From: Marchantia polymorpha subsp. ruderalis
Taxonomy: Eukaryota; Streptophyta; Marchantiopsida; Marchantiales; Marchantiaceae
DNA: 64,000 nt
Direction: 5' to 3'
Assembly: GCA_037833965.1 (NCBI GenBank)
Contig: AP031354.1
Coordinates: 20,438,001-20,502,000 of the forward strand
Positions 53,247-64,000 of this stretch are shown in pieces. The stretch's first letter is position 1; each line of letters opens with the position of its first letter. Position numbers and translations under genes: made by a program. Below the pieces are notes generated by a model. That model had not been told where the DNA came from, searched no databases, and worked only from the letters and a program-made list of their open reading frames with translations.

Positions 53247-56200
53247 TGTGGTAACACACTTTTTGTTTTTTTTGCAGAATTTAAACAATTTTAGAAAACT
53301 AGTACCGAAGCAGTGTTTGTAGTTAGAAAAGGGTACGTTAAATAGAGTGGATTGATGAGATCGTCACGAGGTCACGAAGAATCGCGTAGTCGGATGTACC
53401 AACGCCAATGTCTTCGGCGCCTTCGGCAAAAGCTCCTTTTCTGAGGTGTCTCTACTCACGCGCTTCCAGCGTTTAAGGAAGCTACGTGTCCGGCGCAGAC
53501 ATCTCAGGAGGAGGTTTTGCTAAAGACGTTTGAAGAACGGCCCGGACCTCTGAAGGCTTCCGACCATGAGTGCGCCTTCGGCGATGCGCCGCTAGCGCGG
53601 AAAGGGAAAAACTTCATAACGATCGGAATACACGGTAGATCCAGTTGGTTGAAGTCGCATTAGAAGGAGCTCGGGACGCTCGTTCTAACGAGCCCAAGGG
53701 CGTCAGAGATGGATCAGGGACGGAGAAGTTATGAGCGTCGGAAAACTCGTAGCCGGACATGCGCCGTTCGCGCTAGGGTTCACAGCCGGAAAGGACTCCC
53801 GTACGCCCTTGGCGATGCGCCTTCGGCGGAAGCACGCGCTCATGGGAGGAAATCAACTCGGAGTCGGAAGCGCCTTTGGCGGCTGCGCAACGGAAGAAAC
53901 GCGCCGACTGGATGTACGCCTCCGACGTGGCGCTGATAGCCGGATGCGTTGGTATGATTTGCGCCGACGGGATATGCGCCGTCAGCAATGGACGAGGCAT
54001 AAAGGACAAAATAAGCGGTACGAATACGCGCCGGCGTAATTCGCCCCGACTGGATGTGCGACTCCAGCAAGGCGCCGACGGATAAGGAACACGTCAGCGG
54101 CGACGCGCCTCCGGTGATGGACGGATTAGGGAAACACAACATAGCCGACGTATACACGGCGGCGGACTCGAGTCCGGAAGACGGCGGCGGCGGGAGAATT
54201 CAACATTCACGCATGCGAATGCGCGCAGTGCGGAGACGTGAATTCGCGCATGCAAAGGGCGAACCGTTAGGCCGTATAGCTGGCTGCGTACGTTGTAACC
54301 AGTAAGAACGTTGGACGTTCTTGAATTCGGAGAAGAAAAGACTGCTCTCCAGTCTCATTCTCTCATTCTTGATTCTGCGAGTTCCAGCTTCCAAGATTAC
54401 GCGCAAGGGTGGAGAGACCTGTAGTGAGAGGAGAGAGTGCGGAGACGAGTTGCGCAAGGATCTTGACAGACCTTGGAGAGAATTGCGAGTAGCGAACTTG
54501 AGCGTGAGCGAAGAGAGAGTGAGCAGTCAGTGCTTGAGCGGCCGACGCGCAGTGGCGATTGTGAGAGGGCGAGCGAAAGGGAGAACGTTTGTGTGTGCAA
54601 GAAACGCAATGTCGAAGGTTCCCCAGCTGCGAGTGTCTCCCCTCAGGGTGCCGCAGATCGGTCTACGCGCATTTCAAGATGTGCTGCTGGGGCTGAAGCT
54701 CGATTTCCTTCTATGGGGGTGGAACTGGACATGTCCGGAGATGGTGCGCGAGTATCTGCAGGAGAGACACAAGCCCTCACGCAGATTCCGTCCACATCCA
54801 GAAAGATGGGACATTTGTGACTGGGCGCAGGTGTTGGGCAGGTGTGCCGGCGAGGAAGGGTATCTCCTCTTCGAGGCCGATAGCGTGAAGGTGTCCCAGG
54901 AGGAAGAAATCTCCTACAATGAGCTTTTCAAAGTTGCCAGGCATCCCAAGAACGGCTTCCGGACGCGGGATTACAAGGATCGATTGCGGAGAAATGTCGC
55001 GACTGCATTGTTGCAGATATTGCAGCCGACCAAGACCGCTTACATGCATGGTTGGCAGGTAGGATTTGTGGAGCTAGTGTTGTCAGGAGCTCCAGTGCAT
55101 TGGGCACGGCTCCTGTGGAAGGTGACGCGCCAACATGCGCAAGAAGAGAAAGGAGGAACCCTCAACCATCTTTCGCCTTACCTGATTGTGTTTTATCGGG
55201 CGATGGGATGTTTGACCAATTCAAAGCGGACACGGTTTCCGCTGCTGACCCGGAGCTATCCAGGTAGATACTCACGGGAGGCCGAAGTAGACACGGATCC
55301 GGACGAGGAACCTGCCAGTCCGCCTCCGGCTCCGGCCCCAACAAGAGCAGCAGAAGAACGTCGAAGTGAGCGCATTCCGCGAAAGCGGAAGTGGGACGAG
55401 AGATCTGAGGACAGGCAGCCGGAAGTGCCAGCTGCGCCAACTCATAGTCGGCCCACCCACGAGCCTCAGAGTCGACCAAAACAGAGGGCACGCAAAATGC
55501 CAACTAGTATTGAGGAGACCGGGCGTACTCCGGTCCGGCGGAATCTCACGCAGGAGGAGATAATCGCGCAGATTCTAGGGAAGTCGACAAATACCTCTGC
55601 GCAGAAGGCACCAATGCCTTCGGAAGGAGATGGACGGACTGACAGTCGGCCGACTACGAGTCGGGCGACTGAAGGTCGACAAGCGGCGCGTTGAACCGGA
55701 CAGTAGGCCAGAAGCAGAAGAGAGTTTGGCTGACGAGCCAACAACCCTCAGAAAGTCATCTTCGGCGGAAGGCACTTCAGGGAAAACGCCGCCAGCAAGC
55801 AGGCCAAGTGGAGTAAAGACGCGCAGGGTGTATCCGACTCCCAGTCGGACAACTGCTAGTCGGCCGACTGCGAGTCGGTCAAACGAGAGTCGGCCGGATT
55901 CGCCGACTGCGAGACGGACAGGACCGGCGACCAGTGTGCGGACGCCTTCGGCGGACGCTTCTTCAGCGAAGACACCTTCCGCGCAGATTGCGCCGGAAGG
56001 GCAGGCAGCAGAAGCGGGCGGTGCAAGGGTGACAAGAGTCACTGCGGCGTCGACCCCTTCGGAGACCGAAGATCGAGCCGGAACAGGGGCTCAAGCAGTG
56101 GGATCCCCCACTGCCCTGGATATTTTAGCAGGCAGTGGTGTGGCAGTCGCAGCGGAAGCTGCTGCGCGCCACAGTTCCAGGGAGTCGCCAAGGAATTCGG

Positions 56201-58032
56201 TGGCGACTGAAATCCTCGAGACTGAGGATGAGACGAGCTCGGAAGAGCAGGAAGCGGACTCTGTGCAGAAAACGCCAACAGGGGTGTTGTGCGAGCAGAT
56301 AGTCCCTCTCCTGCGATATCTGGATCGCAAGACATCCAAGTACTCGGGTACTGGAAAACCGCAGTCTTATGTGGAGACTGTCAAGCGCAGGACAAGGAGC
56401 AAGGTGGCCACTTGGGCCTCTAGGTGCCAAGTATATGTGGAAAGCAACACCGCCCTCCGACAACACCTGGCGGTCACACAGAAGCTATACCAAGCCTTGC
56501 AGCAGCAGAGGGAGGATGCGGCGACGAAAAGCCAGGCGGAGGCCGAGCTAATGCGGGCAAAGATCGAGTCAGAATTGCAGGAAGAGCGGAGACAAAACCG
56601 CATCCTAGCAGAAGAGCTTGCGCGCCAGACGCGTGCCTTAGAAGAAAGTCAAAGAGCCCGCAAGGAGGATGAGGAGTTGTTGCACAACTTGCAATCTAAG
56701 TGCTCGGATTTGAGGGCGCAGCGTGCGGAAACGGAAATGCAGCTAGTAGAGATGGAAGGCAGCTGCCGGGCGCGAGAAGAGTTGGCGACGCGGGTGACTC
56801 ACTGTCTAAAAGGATACGCCCATTGGGAGGTGGCAGCTCAAGAGAGGATCACACTCAGGGAGTTCGAGCTTCGGGCGGCGGCTTTGACGGAGGGTGACAG
56901 TCGGAGTCGGCGGCGAGTAGCGAGGAAATTAGAAACCTTCTTGTCGGGTGCGTGCGACACTATGGCGCACTTAGAGTCGGAAGTCACTGCAACCCTCCGA
57001 CGCCTGGAATTGCGCAGCCGGTCGGAAGACTGGCAAGGTAGAGACAGCGAGCGGAGCAGTCCGGCGCGCAGGAGGCGCAGCACCGGATCCGCCGAGTGCA
57101 GTAGTATAGTTTGGTTTCGCGCAGGTGTTGCGGGTTGTAGATAGCATAGCGTAGTGTTAGTTAGGACCTTTGAGGGTATAAAGTAGATCAAGGCATTTTG
57201 CCTTGGGACTCTTCCAGTTTCGGAAGTGCAGATCAGGAACTCACTTTCTTGGCGTGTTTGTGCATTTTGGTCCTGGCACCACGTAGAGAAGCTGCAGCAT
57301 AGCGAAGTTACCGTATGTTGTAGTTGAAGGCCTTCGGTTGAATGTTCAGAGCTAGCACCCGGTTAGAGACTTGAGTAGTGCGGATCTGCACCTGCAGGTG
57401 ATTTCTGATGCTAAGAGCCGGCTGCGAGTTAGAGACTTGAATAGTTCCCCCTTACTCCTTCGAGTGACATATCCTGATTGTACTCCTACGGGAAGTTTCC
57501 CCTGAATGCCAAAGTGAAGTTTTATTACTTTGTGTAAGCCTTGGTTTGCAATTCAGGTTGTGTGTGTGTGTGTTATTGGATTGGGTCTCAGTCAAGTTCT
57601 CAGTCGGGCCTGCACTCCCTGCGTTTGGTGTGAGAGTCGAGGGAGACGTCCACGGCGTATGAAGAGGCTTCGTTCCGAAGTGGCAAGTCCAGTCCGGGTA
57701 CCCTACGCTAGTTCCTGGCGGGAGGGCAGTAAAAGCCGGAGTGGGAGTCACTACCTGCAGAACCTTTGAGTGAACTTTTGAGACACTTTCCTCCTGAAAT
57801 CCGAAGCGGAGGTCCTGACCGACCTCCGAGTTGTGCTTTTGCCAGTTTTCAGGTGTGTGTGTGTGTGTGTGTGTGTGTGTTGAGTGACCACGCTGTACAG
57901 TGCATCCTCCGAGCCTCCTACGAGTCGAGATTCTCCTCCAAGTCGAGCCTCCGAGTCGAGCACTGCAGTATTTCTGGGAGTGACAGTCGCCTAGAATTCA
58001 AACTCTACAAAAGTCTGTTAAACGTGACACTT
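53247..58032 (+). mobile_element. Giant subfamily II LTR lacking its last ~120 bp
   Basis: It starts TGTGGTAACACAC and follows the solo LTR closely until AACGTGACACTT at 58032, where the leader of the nested element begins. The U5 end and any target duplication are lost, so insertion was followed by a deletion. TATAAAG at 57177-57183 and stem CAAGGC-ATTTT-GCCTTG at 57189-57205. GT microsatellite near 57853-57880. Confidence 0.88.
54609..57144 (+). pseudogene. U3 gene of subfamily II with a ~20-bp deletion
   Basis: The start matches the solo-LTR gene. The frame holds through the N-terminal domain and most of the disordered centre, then a ~20-bp loss near 55685 (relative to the stretch at 16709-16728) shifts it. 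The remaining ~480 codons, including the coiled coil and tail, are open in the new frame to 57144. Confidence 0.85.
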
Positions 58033-58545
58033 CGTCTCTAAACGTGATCTCTCAGTGAAATTTTGACTCAAACGTAGCTTATCTTCTAATACACACTTGT
58101 ACTAAGTTTCAAAGCCTAAATTGAAATACAGAAAAAGTAATCAACTCTGTACAAACTTTCCAGAGAGCAGACTTTTGATACCCGTGAAAACCTCTCAACT
58201 TCTAACTCTCATATCTTTTTGTTAACACATGCTCTAGACCTGAAACAAAAACGTAAACGTTCTCTATCTTCCAATCTAAAATCAATAAAAACTTTGAAGA
58301 ATAACTTCAAAAATACTTCTTCGGTGTCTAAGATCACTTTTCTCTCAAAAAGACATGTTTACGTGAACAAAACATACAAAATCACTTCTAGGCTATCATA
58401 TGAGACTATGGGATAAACAAAGGGAATTTCGCTCTCAAGCACACTCTCCGCTCTTTCATTCCCCAATGTTAACACCAAGTGATCCCTCATGGATACTTTC
58501 TCTCGAGCTAGAAATCGAATCCTAAACATTCCGCCTTCTAGATTG
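58033..58545 (-). other. 5' leader of nested element
   Basis: AT-rich sequence between the giant LTR remnant and the PBS of the nested element. No gag domain is recognisable, so the coding start has been lost. Confidence 0.5.
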
Positions 58546-58564
58546 AGGTCCTGGCAACGGAACC
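58546..58564 (-). other. Primer binding site of nested element
   Basis: The minus strand reads TGGTTCCGTTGCCAGGACC, 4 nt after the LTR end at 58569. The TGG start fits a tRNA 3' CCA; I do not assign the tRNA. Confidence 0.65.
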
Positions 58565-58568
58565 AAAA

Positions 58569-59428
58569 ATGCAACCTCCGGGCTGACTCTCACTCAGGTT
58601 TACCTCTGATGGCTTTGTGGTAGCGCATCATGGTTCTAGAAGACTAGGATTCATACTCTCACTCTTGTCCCAAACACCTTCTCTCACACACTCTCATGTA
58701 TCACTCCAACTCACACTCAAACTCTCCTCACATCGCCCTCTTCACATAAACTCAAACACACGTCGATACTCCAAGATACTCAAAAACTTCACTCCTTCAT
58801 TACTGAAACAAGTCCTCACACATGACTCTCCAAACTTGCTTGAGAGGTGCTACTCTACCTCTCTATTTATACTACTTGAGAAGTTACCATAGTAACATGT
58901 GGTAATTTCTCCTAACTTACTTTTACCTAGGTAAATTTGACTAACCTTCTCTACGTGGCAACATGCCATTGGCCTACCTAAACCTTCTAGAAGCTTCCGG
59001 AATCCAAGGTTGAGGTGGCGACATGCCATTGGAAGCTTTTAAACTTCTACAAGCTTCCTAGCCACTAAGTCAACATTAGACTTAGTCTAGCCAATCATCT
59101 TTCATACATTTAGTCAAACCAATCAAATCCAAGCTTCTAGTCAAATATCTAATCCCTTGGAATCTAGAACTTTTGTATAAGACAAAATAGAAGTGCTCAC
59201 TCCTTGTAAAAGACAAAATAGAAGTGCTCACTCCATTCTTCTAGAACTCAGCTAATTATTCCGCCAACTATAAACATTGTAGCTAAACTTAGTCATGACT
59301 AGATAAACTTAGTTATAACTAACTAGTTTAGTCATAACTAGCTAGTCTTAGCTATGCCTTGGCTAATCATCCTTATTCCCTTGACCACTTCTAAGACTTA
59401 GTACATATGTGCAACACCCGGTCTTACA
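58569..59428 (-). mobile_element. 5' LTR of nested element (860 bp)
   Basis: Paired with 50213-51040. It contains a ~31-bp tandem duplication around 59190-59233 (agacaaaatagaagtgctca twice) absent from the other LTR. Confidence 0.9.
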
Positions 59429-59432
59429 GAAC

Positions 59433-60058
59433 GCAGCAACGAGGAAGGACCATCACCCTCTCCCTTTTCCGGACTCTATCTTGGATCATGTCGCAGGGCA
59501 TGAATGCTACAGTTTCCTAGACGGGTTCTCCGGCTACAACCAGGTGTCCATCAGAGAACAGGACAAGGACAAAACAACCTTCATGACCGACTGGCGAACC
59601 TACGCTTATCATAAGATGCCTTTCGGGCTGTGCAACGCGCCAGCGACGTTCTAGCGGATGATGACAAACATCTTCCAAGAGCACCTGAGGAAGTTCCTGG
59701 AAATTTTCATCGATGACTTTTGTGTCTTCGGTAAGAGGTCGGAGCACCTTAACCACCTTCGGCAGACGTTTGACAGATGTCGGGGAAGCAGCTTGTCCTT
59801 GCACCCTGAGAAGTGTTTTTTCTTTATGACCAGCGGAATCTTGCTGGGGCACAGAGTTTCGTCCGATGGCATTGCGGTGGATGTAGAGAAGGTGAAGATT
59901 ATTCTTGAACTTCAGCCGCCGACGAACCTGCGTGAGTTGAGGGCCTTCCTTGGCCATGTAGGCTATTACAGAAGGTTCATAAATATGTACGCCATCTTGG
60001 CAGCCGATCTGACGAAGCTGCTTAAGAAGGAAGAACCCTATGTGTGGGGCAAGGAGCA
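59433..60058 (+). pseudogene. RT remainder of subfamily II pol
   Basis: It continues the RT from 50212: AATRKDHHPLPF, FLDGFSGYNQV, MPFGLCNAPATF, catalytic IFIDDFCVFG and GHVGYYRRFI. One UAG at 59652-59654 replaces the Gln of PATFQRMM. It is cut at 60058 by the next giant LTR, so RNase H and integrase are missing. Confidence 0.85.
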
Positions 60059-63000
60059 TGTAATAACCCACTAAAGGCTAAAACTGCAATATAGTGGTAG
60101 AAAGGTCGAACCCACAGGGACAGAGGAACACACAGGGTACAAAGTGTCACGTTTAACAGACTATTGATGAGTTTGAATTCTCAGGCGACTGTCACTCCCA
60201 GAAATACTGCAAGTGTCCACTCGGAGCGCACTCGGAGGTCGCACAGTGCAGCGTAACACACACACACACACACCTGAAGCTACAGAAATACAACCCAGAG
60301 ATCCGTTAGGACCTCTACTTCAAGATTTCAGGGGGGAAGTCTCTCGCGAGCACACTCGGCAAAGCTGCGGGCAGTGACTTCCAACTCCGGCTTTTACAAC
60401 ACTTCCACTAGCTTGCTGCTAGTGTAGGAAACCCGGTTTGGACTGCCTACTTCGGATCGAAGTCACTCCTACGCGGTGAACAACACTCTCAACTCACAAA
60501 ACGCGCAGAGAACACAGGTCCGCACTGAAGGACTCACTGTGAAACATTCCAGTAACACAACAACAGTCTATTGAAGAGTTTGAATTCTCAGGCACTTGTC
60601 ATTCCCAGAAATACTACAGGGGTTACCCTCAAGGCACCTGCTGCAGCGTAACCTGAATTTACAACCAAGGCTTACACGAAGTAGCAAAACTTCACTTTGG
60701 CATTCAGGGGAAAAATCCCAAGGGAGTACAATCAGAAAGAAACACTCGAAGGTGTAGGGGCGAAACTGTTCAAGTATCTAACTAGTCACTGGCTCTGAGC
60801 ATCGGCAGTCACCCGCAGGTGCAGTTCCGAACTACTCAAGTCTCTAACCAATGTACTAGCTCTGAACATTCGGCCGAAGGCCTTCAGCTACAAAATGCGG
60901 AACGCTAAGTTGTAACTCCTCATGCGTGGTGACAGAACTCAAGGACACAAACACGCAAAGGAAATGGGTTCCTGATCTGCACTTCTGATGGGAAAGAACC
61001 CCAGGCAAAACGCCTGGAACTATTTTATACCTTCTAAGTCCTAACTAGCACTACACTGCACTACGCTACACGCTTGCACGGAACCACGCTACACTACACT
61101 CCGCGGAACCTGTGCTACGTCTCCTGCGCGGCGGACTGCCGCGCACTAGCTCCCTACCCTGCCAGTCTTCCGCTCGACTGCGCAGTCCCAATCGCTGCAA
61201 CGCCGCGGACACCTCCACTTCGAGGGCGGACATGGTATCCTGCGCCTTCGACAAAAAAGCATCGAGCTTCTTTGCTACCTTCCGCCGACTCCTACTGTCG
61301 CCTGACAACAACCCGGCTGCGCGAAGTTCAAACTCACGCAGTGTGAGTTTCTCCTGCGCCGCCACTTCCCAGTGGGCGTAGCCCTTGAGACAGTGGGCGA
61401 CACGCCTCGCCGTCTCCACCTTTGTGCGATCTGCCTCCTTCCTGCGATCCTCTTCAACTATCACTAATTGCGATTCGGCCTCAGCACGTTGCGCTCTCAA
61501 TTCGCCACACTCTGACTGTAGCCTGCGGATTACCTCCTCATCCGCCTGCCGTGCGAGCTGACATTGTTCCAACAACCGCGTCTGTCGCACGAGCTCCTCT
61601 GACAAAATCCGATTCTGGGCCTGCTCAGAAATTAGTGCTTCTGTGACCTTCACCTGCTCCTTGGTGAGCTCTTCCAGTTTCCCATCCCTCACCTTCTCGG
61701 AGTACTTGTAGAATTTCTGATTAAGTTTATACTGACCCCACAAGCATTCATGCTTCTCCTTCAATTCCCTCAACTCCTGGTCCACTCTAGCTAATAGCTT
61801 GCTGGTGTGGACTTTAGTGCGAGTCCGCCTGCGCACTAACTCGATGTAAGATCCCGGCTGAAGTGGGTCGGCGTATTTATCGACTTTGCGATCCAAGTAC
61901 CTCAGCAACGGAATCACCTGCTCAGAGAGCGCCGCCGCCGGCGCTCCAACAATTTCCTCCTCCTCCTCCTCGGTGTCCCCTGCTCCTGACATTTCTTCGG
62001 TGGAGCCTCAGTCGTCATCATCCGAGTGGAGAATTTCAGTCGCCATTGATTGCGTCGGCGATTGACCCGAGTGGGGCTGCACGTCGTCGACGTGTGCTGC
62101 CTGCGAAGGCACGGCTGCAGCCTCGCTGCTCTTCGCCAAAATGTCTAAGGCGGTAGGCGAATGTGCCCGTGCGGCATCCCCGCCGCTCGCTTGTTGGTCG
62201 TCTACCGTGTCCTCTCTGCCGCCGACGCCCGCCGCCGAAGGCGATCGAGCGGAGGGTGGCTGCGCGGGGTTTGATTGCGCATCGCGCATCGAAATTTCAT
62301 CCCGCGGACAGTCACTCCGCTCCTCCGTCTGTTGCTGCTCCCTTGATCGGTCCGCGGGGGCTGTGCTTGGCCTGTGCGCAGGCGCAAATGCCGGCGCCTT
62401 GTCCGCCGCAGGCGTAGCGCCGCGGACGTCCATCGCCAAAGGCGACATGGCCGGGGGTCGCTCGCCCGATGTCCCTTGGCCTTGAGGCCCTACCGCCGAA
62501 GGCGCATCTACCGGCGGATTACCCGCCGATAGTGTGGCCTCCGCACACTCCCTGCTCGTATCTCCTCGGCTCGAAGGCCCTGGCGCCGAAGGCGCAATTT
62601 GCGGCGCGTGGTGCGCCGGAGGGTCTGGCCCCGAGGGCCGGTGTCTCGTAGGCGGCTCTTCCGCCGGCTCCTTCCCCTTTCTACGTTGGAACGGGGGTGA
62701 TTCCTGCCTGTGCACAGGCGGCACGTGTGGAGGCGACCTGTGCACAGGCGGACTGCTCCTTCCCACGCGTAAGCGTAGATCTACGTCCACTTGTGATCGT
62801 CTGTCCGCGGAGGCTCGTCCGTCCGCGGAGTCTCGTCTGTGCGCAAACGGAACACCTGTCCGCAACGCACGTGGTAACTCCGGAGGCCCTTGGCCCGTAG
62901 GCGGCCTCTCGCCCGTCGAGGCTGCAGCGTGGTCCGTTGCTCCTGCGGTCGTCCGCGCTTCCTCATGCTTCTCTGGTGACGCAGTTCCTTTCTCCGTCGC

Positions 63001-64000
63001 AATCGTCGCCGTGTCCGCACTGTTGGCTGGTAACACCAGTCTGCGTGCCTTCTGCTTCGGCCGGCTGTATGACTCGTACAACGGCCGCGGTTGAATGGGA
63101 GCAGAGGGTTCTTGATGCTGCTCCTCTTCGGACTCTTCTCTCCATCGCCGCTTCCGCGGCACTCGTGCTGCAGGAGTGTTTCTCCCTTCGTCCCTCCGCC
63201 TTGATGGGGTAGAAGTCGGTGACTCCTCTGCATTAGTGTCGACCTCATTCTCCCGCACATACTTCCCGGGATGGTCGACGGACAACGGCGGAAAATGCTC
63301 AAGCTCCGCCGCTGTCAAACAATTCCGCTGTCGATAAAAATTGATGAGGAAAGGAGAGAGATGGTTTAGAGTCCCCCCCTTCTCCTCAAAAGCGTGCTGT
63401 CGCATCACCCTGTGCAGGATGCTCGCCCAGTGAATTGGAGTTCCCTCGATGACGCACTCCACAAAAGAGACCTGCCACAATGTGATGTAGCAGGCGCGGT
63501 GTGGCTGCAGTAATTGCATCAGCGCCGCGGACAAAGTCCGGCGAAATCGATCCTTGTAATCACGGGTCCTGTACCCATTCTTGGTAGACCTCCCGGTCTT
63601 GAACAGCTCCACAAATTGCGCCTCTTCCTGCTTGGTCACCTTGATGCTCTCACTGTCGAAGAGGAGATGCCCTGGCATGCCGGCACATCTTCCCAATGCC
63701 TGCGCCCAATCTTGGACTGTCCACCGATCAACATGCGGACACAATCCGCGCGAGGGGTCCCTGTGGCTCTAGCCACTCGCGCACCATGTTCGCAAAGATG
63801 TAGTTCCATCCCCATAGCAAGAAATCGAGTTTTCTTGCTATTAAGCGCTCCTCGAAAGCGCGCAGCCCGTTCTGTGGTAGGCGAAGCGGCACCATCCGCA
63901 ATCTGCCCGGTCTCGTCATTGCGTTCCTGGAGTTCGCTCGCCCGCTCATTCTACTTCCGCACCGCTCGAGCTCCTTTCTCTCTCGGCAAACTCTAATCGC
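60059..64000 (-). mobile_element. Subfamily I giant LTR, open at right edge
   Basis: It starts with the U5 end TGTAATAACCC (plus reading) inside RT of the subfamily II element and runs past the window. It contains AC microsatellite (60256-60271), stem CCAGGC-AAAAC-GCCTGG (61001-61017), TATA box near 61021-61027 and a U3 gene. It most resembles the first LTR (2733-8131). Confidence 0.88.
61066..63919 (-). pseudogene. U3 gene with one stop and one frameshift
   Basis: The homologous start is at 63917-63919. A 2-bp loss near 63755 (gcgaggggtccc versus gcgagggtggtccc) shifts the frame after about 55 codons, and a TGA near 62007 replaces a Gly after DDDD. Otherwise the 578- and 308-codon blocks match the intact 3747-6635 protein closely. 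Confidence 0.85.

Larger units (their letters stand above)
50213..59428 (-). mobile_element. Nested gypsy-type element with short LTRs
   Basis: Minus-strand element inside the pol of the subfamily II element, flanked by GAAC. 5' LTR 58569-59428, PBS 58546-58564, 3' LTR 50213-51040, purine-rich tract at 51041-51055. Its gag, protease and start of RT are missing; a giant subfamily II LTR (53247-58032) sits between the leader and the RT catalytic motif. Confidence 0.88.

Overview
The window looks like nuclear DNA of a land plant. It holds Ty3/gypsy-type LTR retrotransposons with tRNA-Asp-like primer sites, AT-rich low-copy DNA and at least one gene with a plausible GT-AG intron. I cannot name the species; a non-flowering plant is only a guess. 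About 80% of the window is nested retrotransposon sequence, and I see no bacterial features.

The dominant system is a gypsy-like element with giant LTRs (4.9-5.4 kb), each carrying its own sense-oriented gene for an 850-960 aa protein. There are two diverged subfamilies. Subfamily I lies on the minus strand: LTRs at 2733-8131, 23453-28704, 32984-37010, 37011-41586 and 60059-end, plus remnants at 8740-10719. Subfamily II lies on the plus strand: LTRs at 14274-19152, 41992-46875 and 53247-58032. That these blocks are LTRs, not DNA transposons, is shown by TG...CA ends, a solo copy with a perfect 5-bp target duplication (TGGAA), a long copy flanked by GTTGC, a purine tract abutting the U3 end, and a tRNA-Asp-type PBS 22 nt past the U5 end. 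The LTR gene lies upstream of the LTR TATA box, so it is in U3. In a genomic RNA it would be a third gene downstream of gag-pol.

Layout: 1-2732 gag-protease (minus) of an element running off the left edge; 2733-8131 its 5' LTR with an intact U3 gene; 8132-10719 fragments of other copies, including integrase; 10720-13030 AT-rich DNA with no recognised gene; 13030-14268 a ~118-bp tandem repeat, interrupted by the solo LTR 14274-19152 (intact U3 gene) and resuming to about 19330; 19525-23296 a coiled-coil gene region, including a two-exon membrane-anchored coiled-coil gene on the minus strand; 23453-41586 one 18.1-kb subfamily I element with a rearranged double 5' LTR; 41592-41986 host DNA; 41992-60058 a subfamily II element interrupted by a smaller gypsy element (50213-59428), which itself contains the subfamily II LTR 53247-58032; 60059-64000 a further subfamily I LTR running off the right edge.

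Working model: the LTR TATA box drives a genomic RNA encoding gag-protease in one frame. A UAG in a classic leaky context (UAG-CAA-YUA), conserved in both subfamilies, would let some ribosomes continue into RT-RNase H-integrase. The U3 protein has a conserved globular N-terminal domain, a disordered centre built largely from short palindromic DNA repeats, and a coiled-coil with an Arg-rich tail. Its role is unknown; structural, packaging and regulatory roles are all open.
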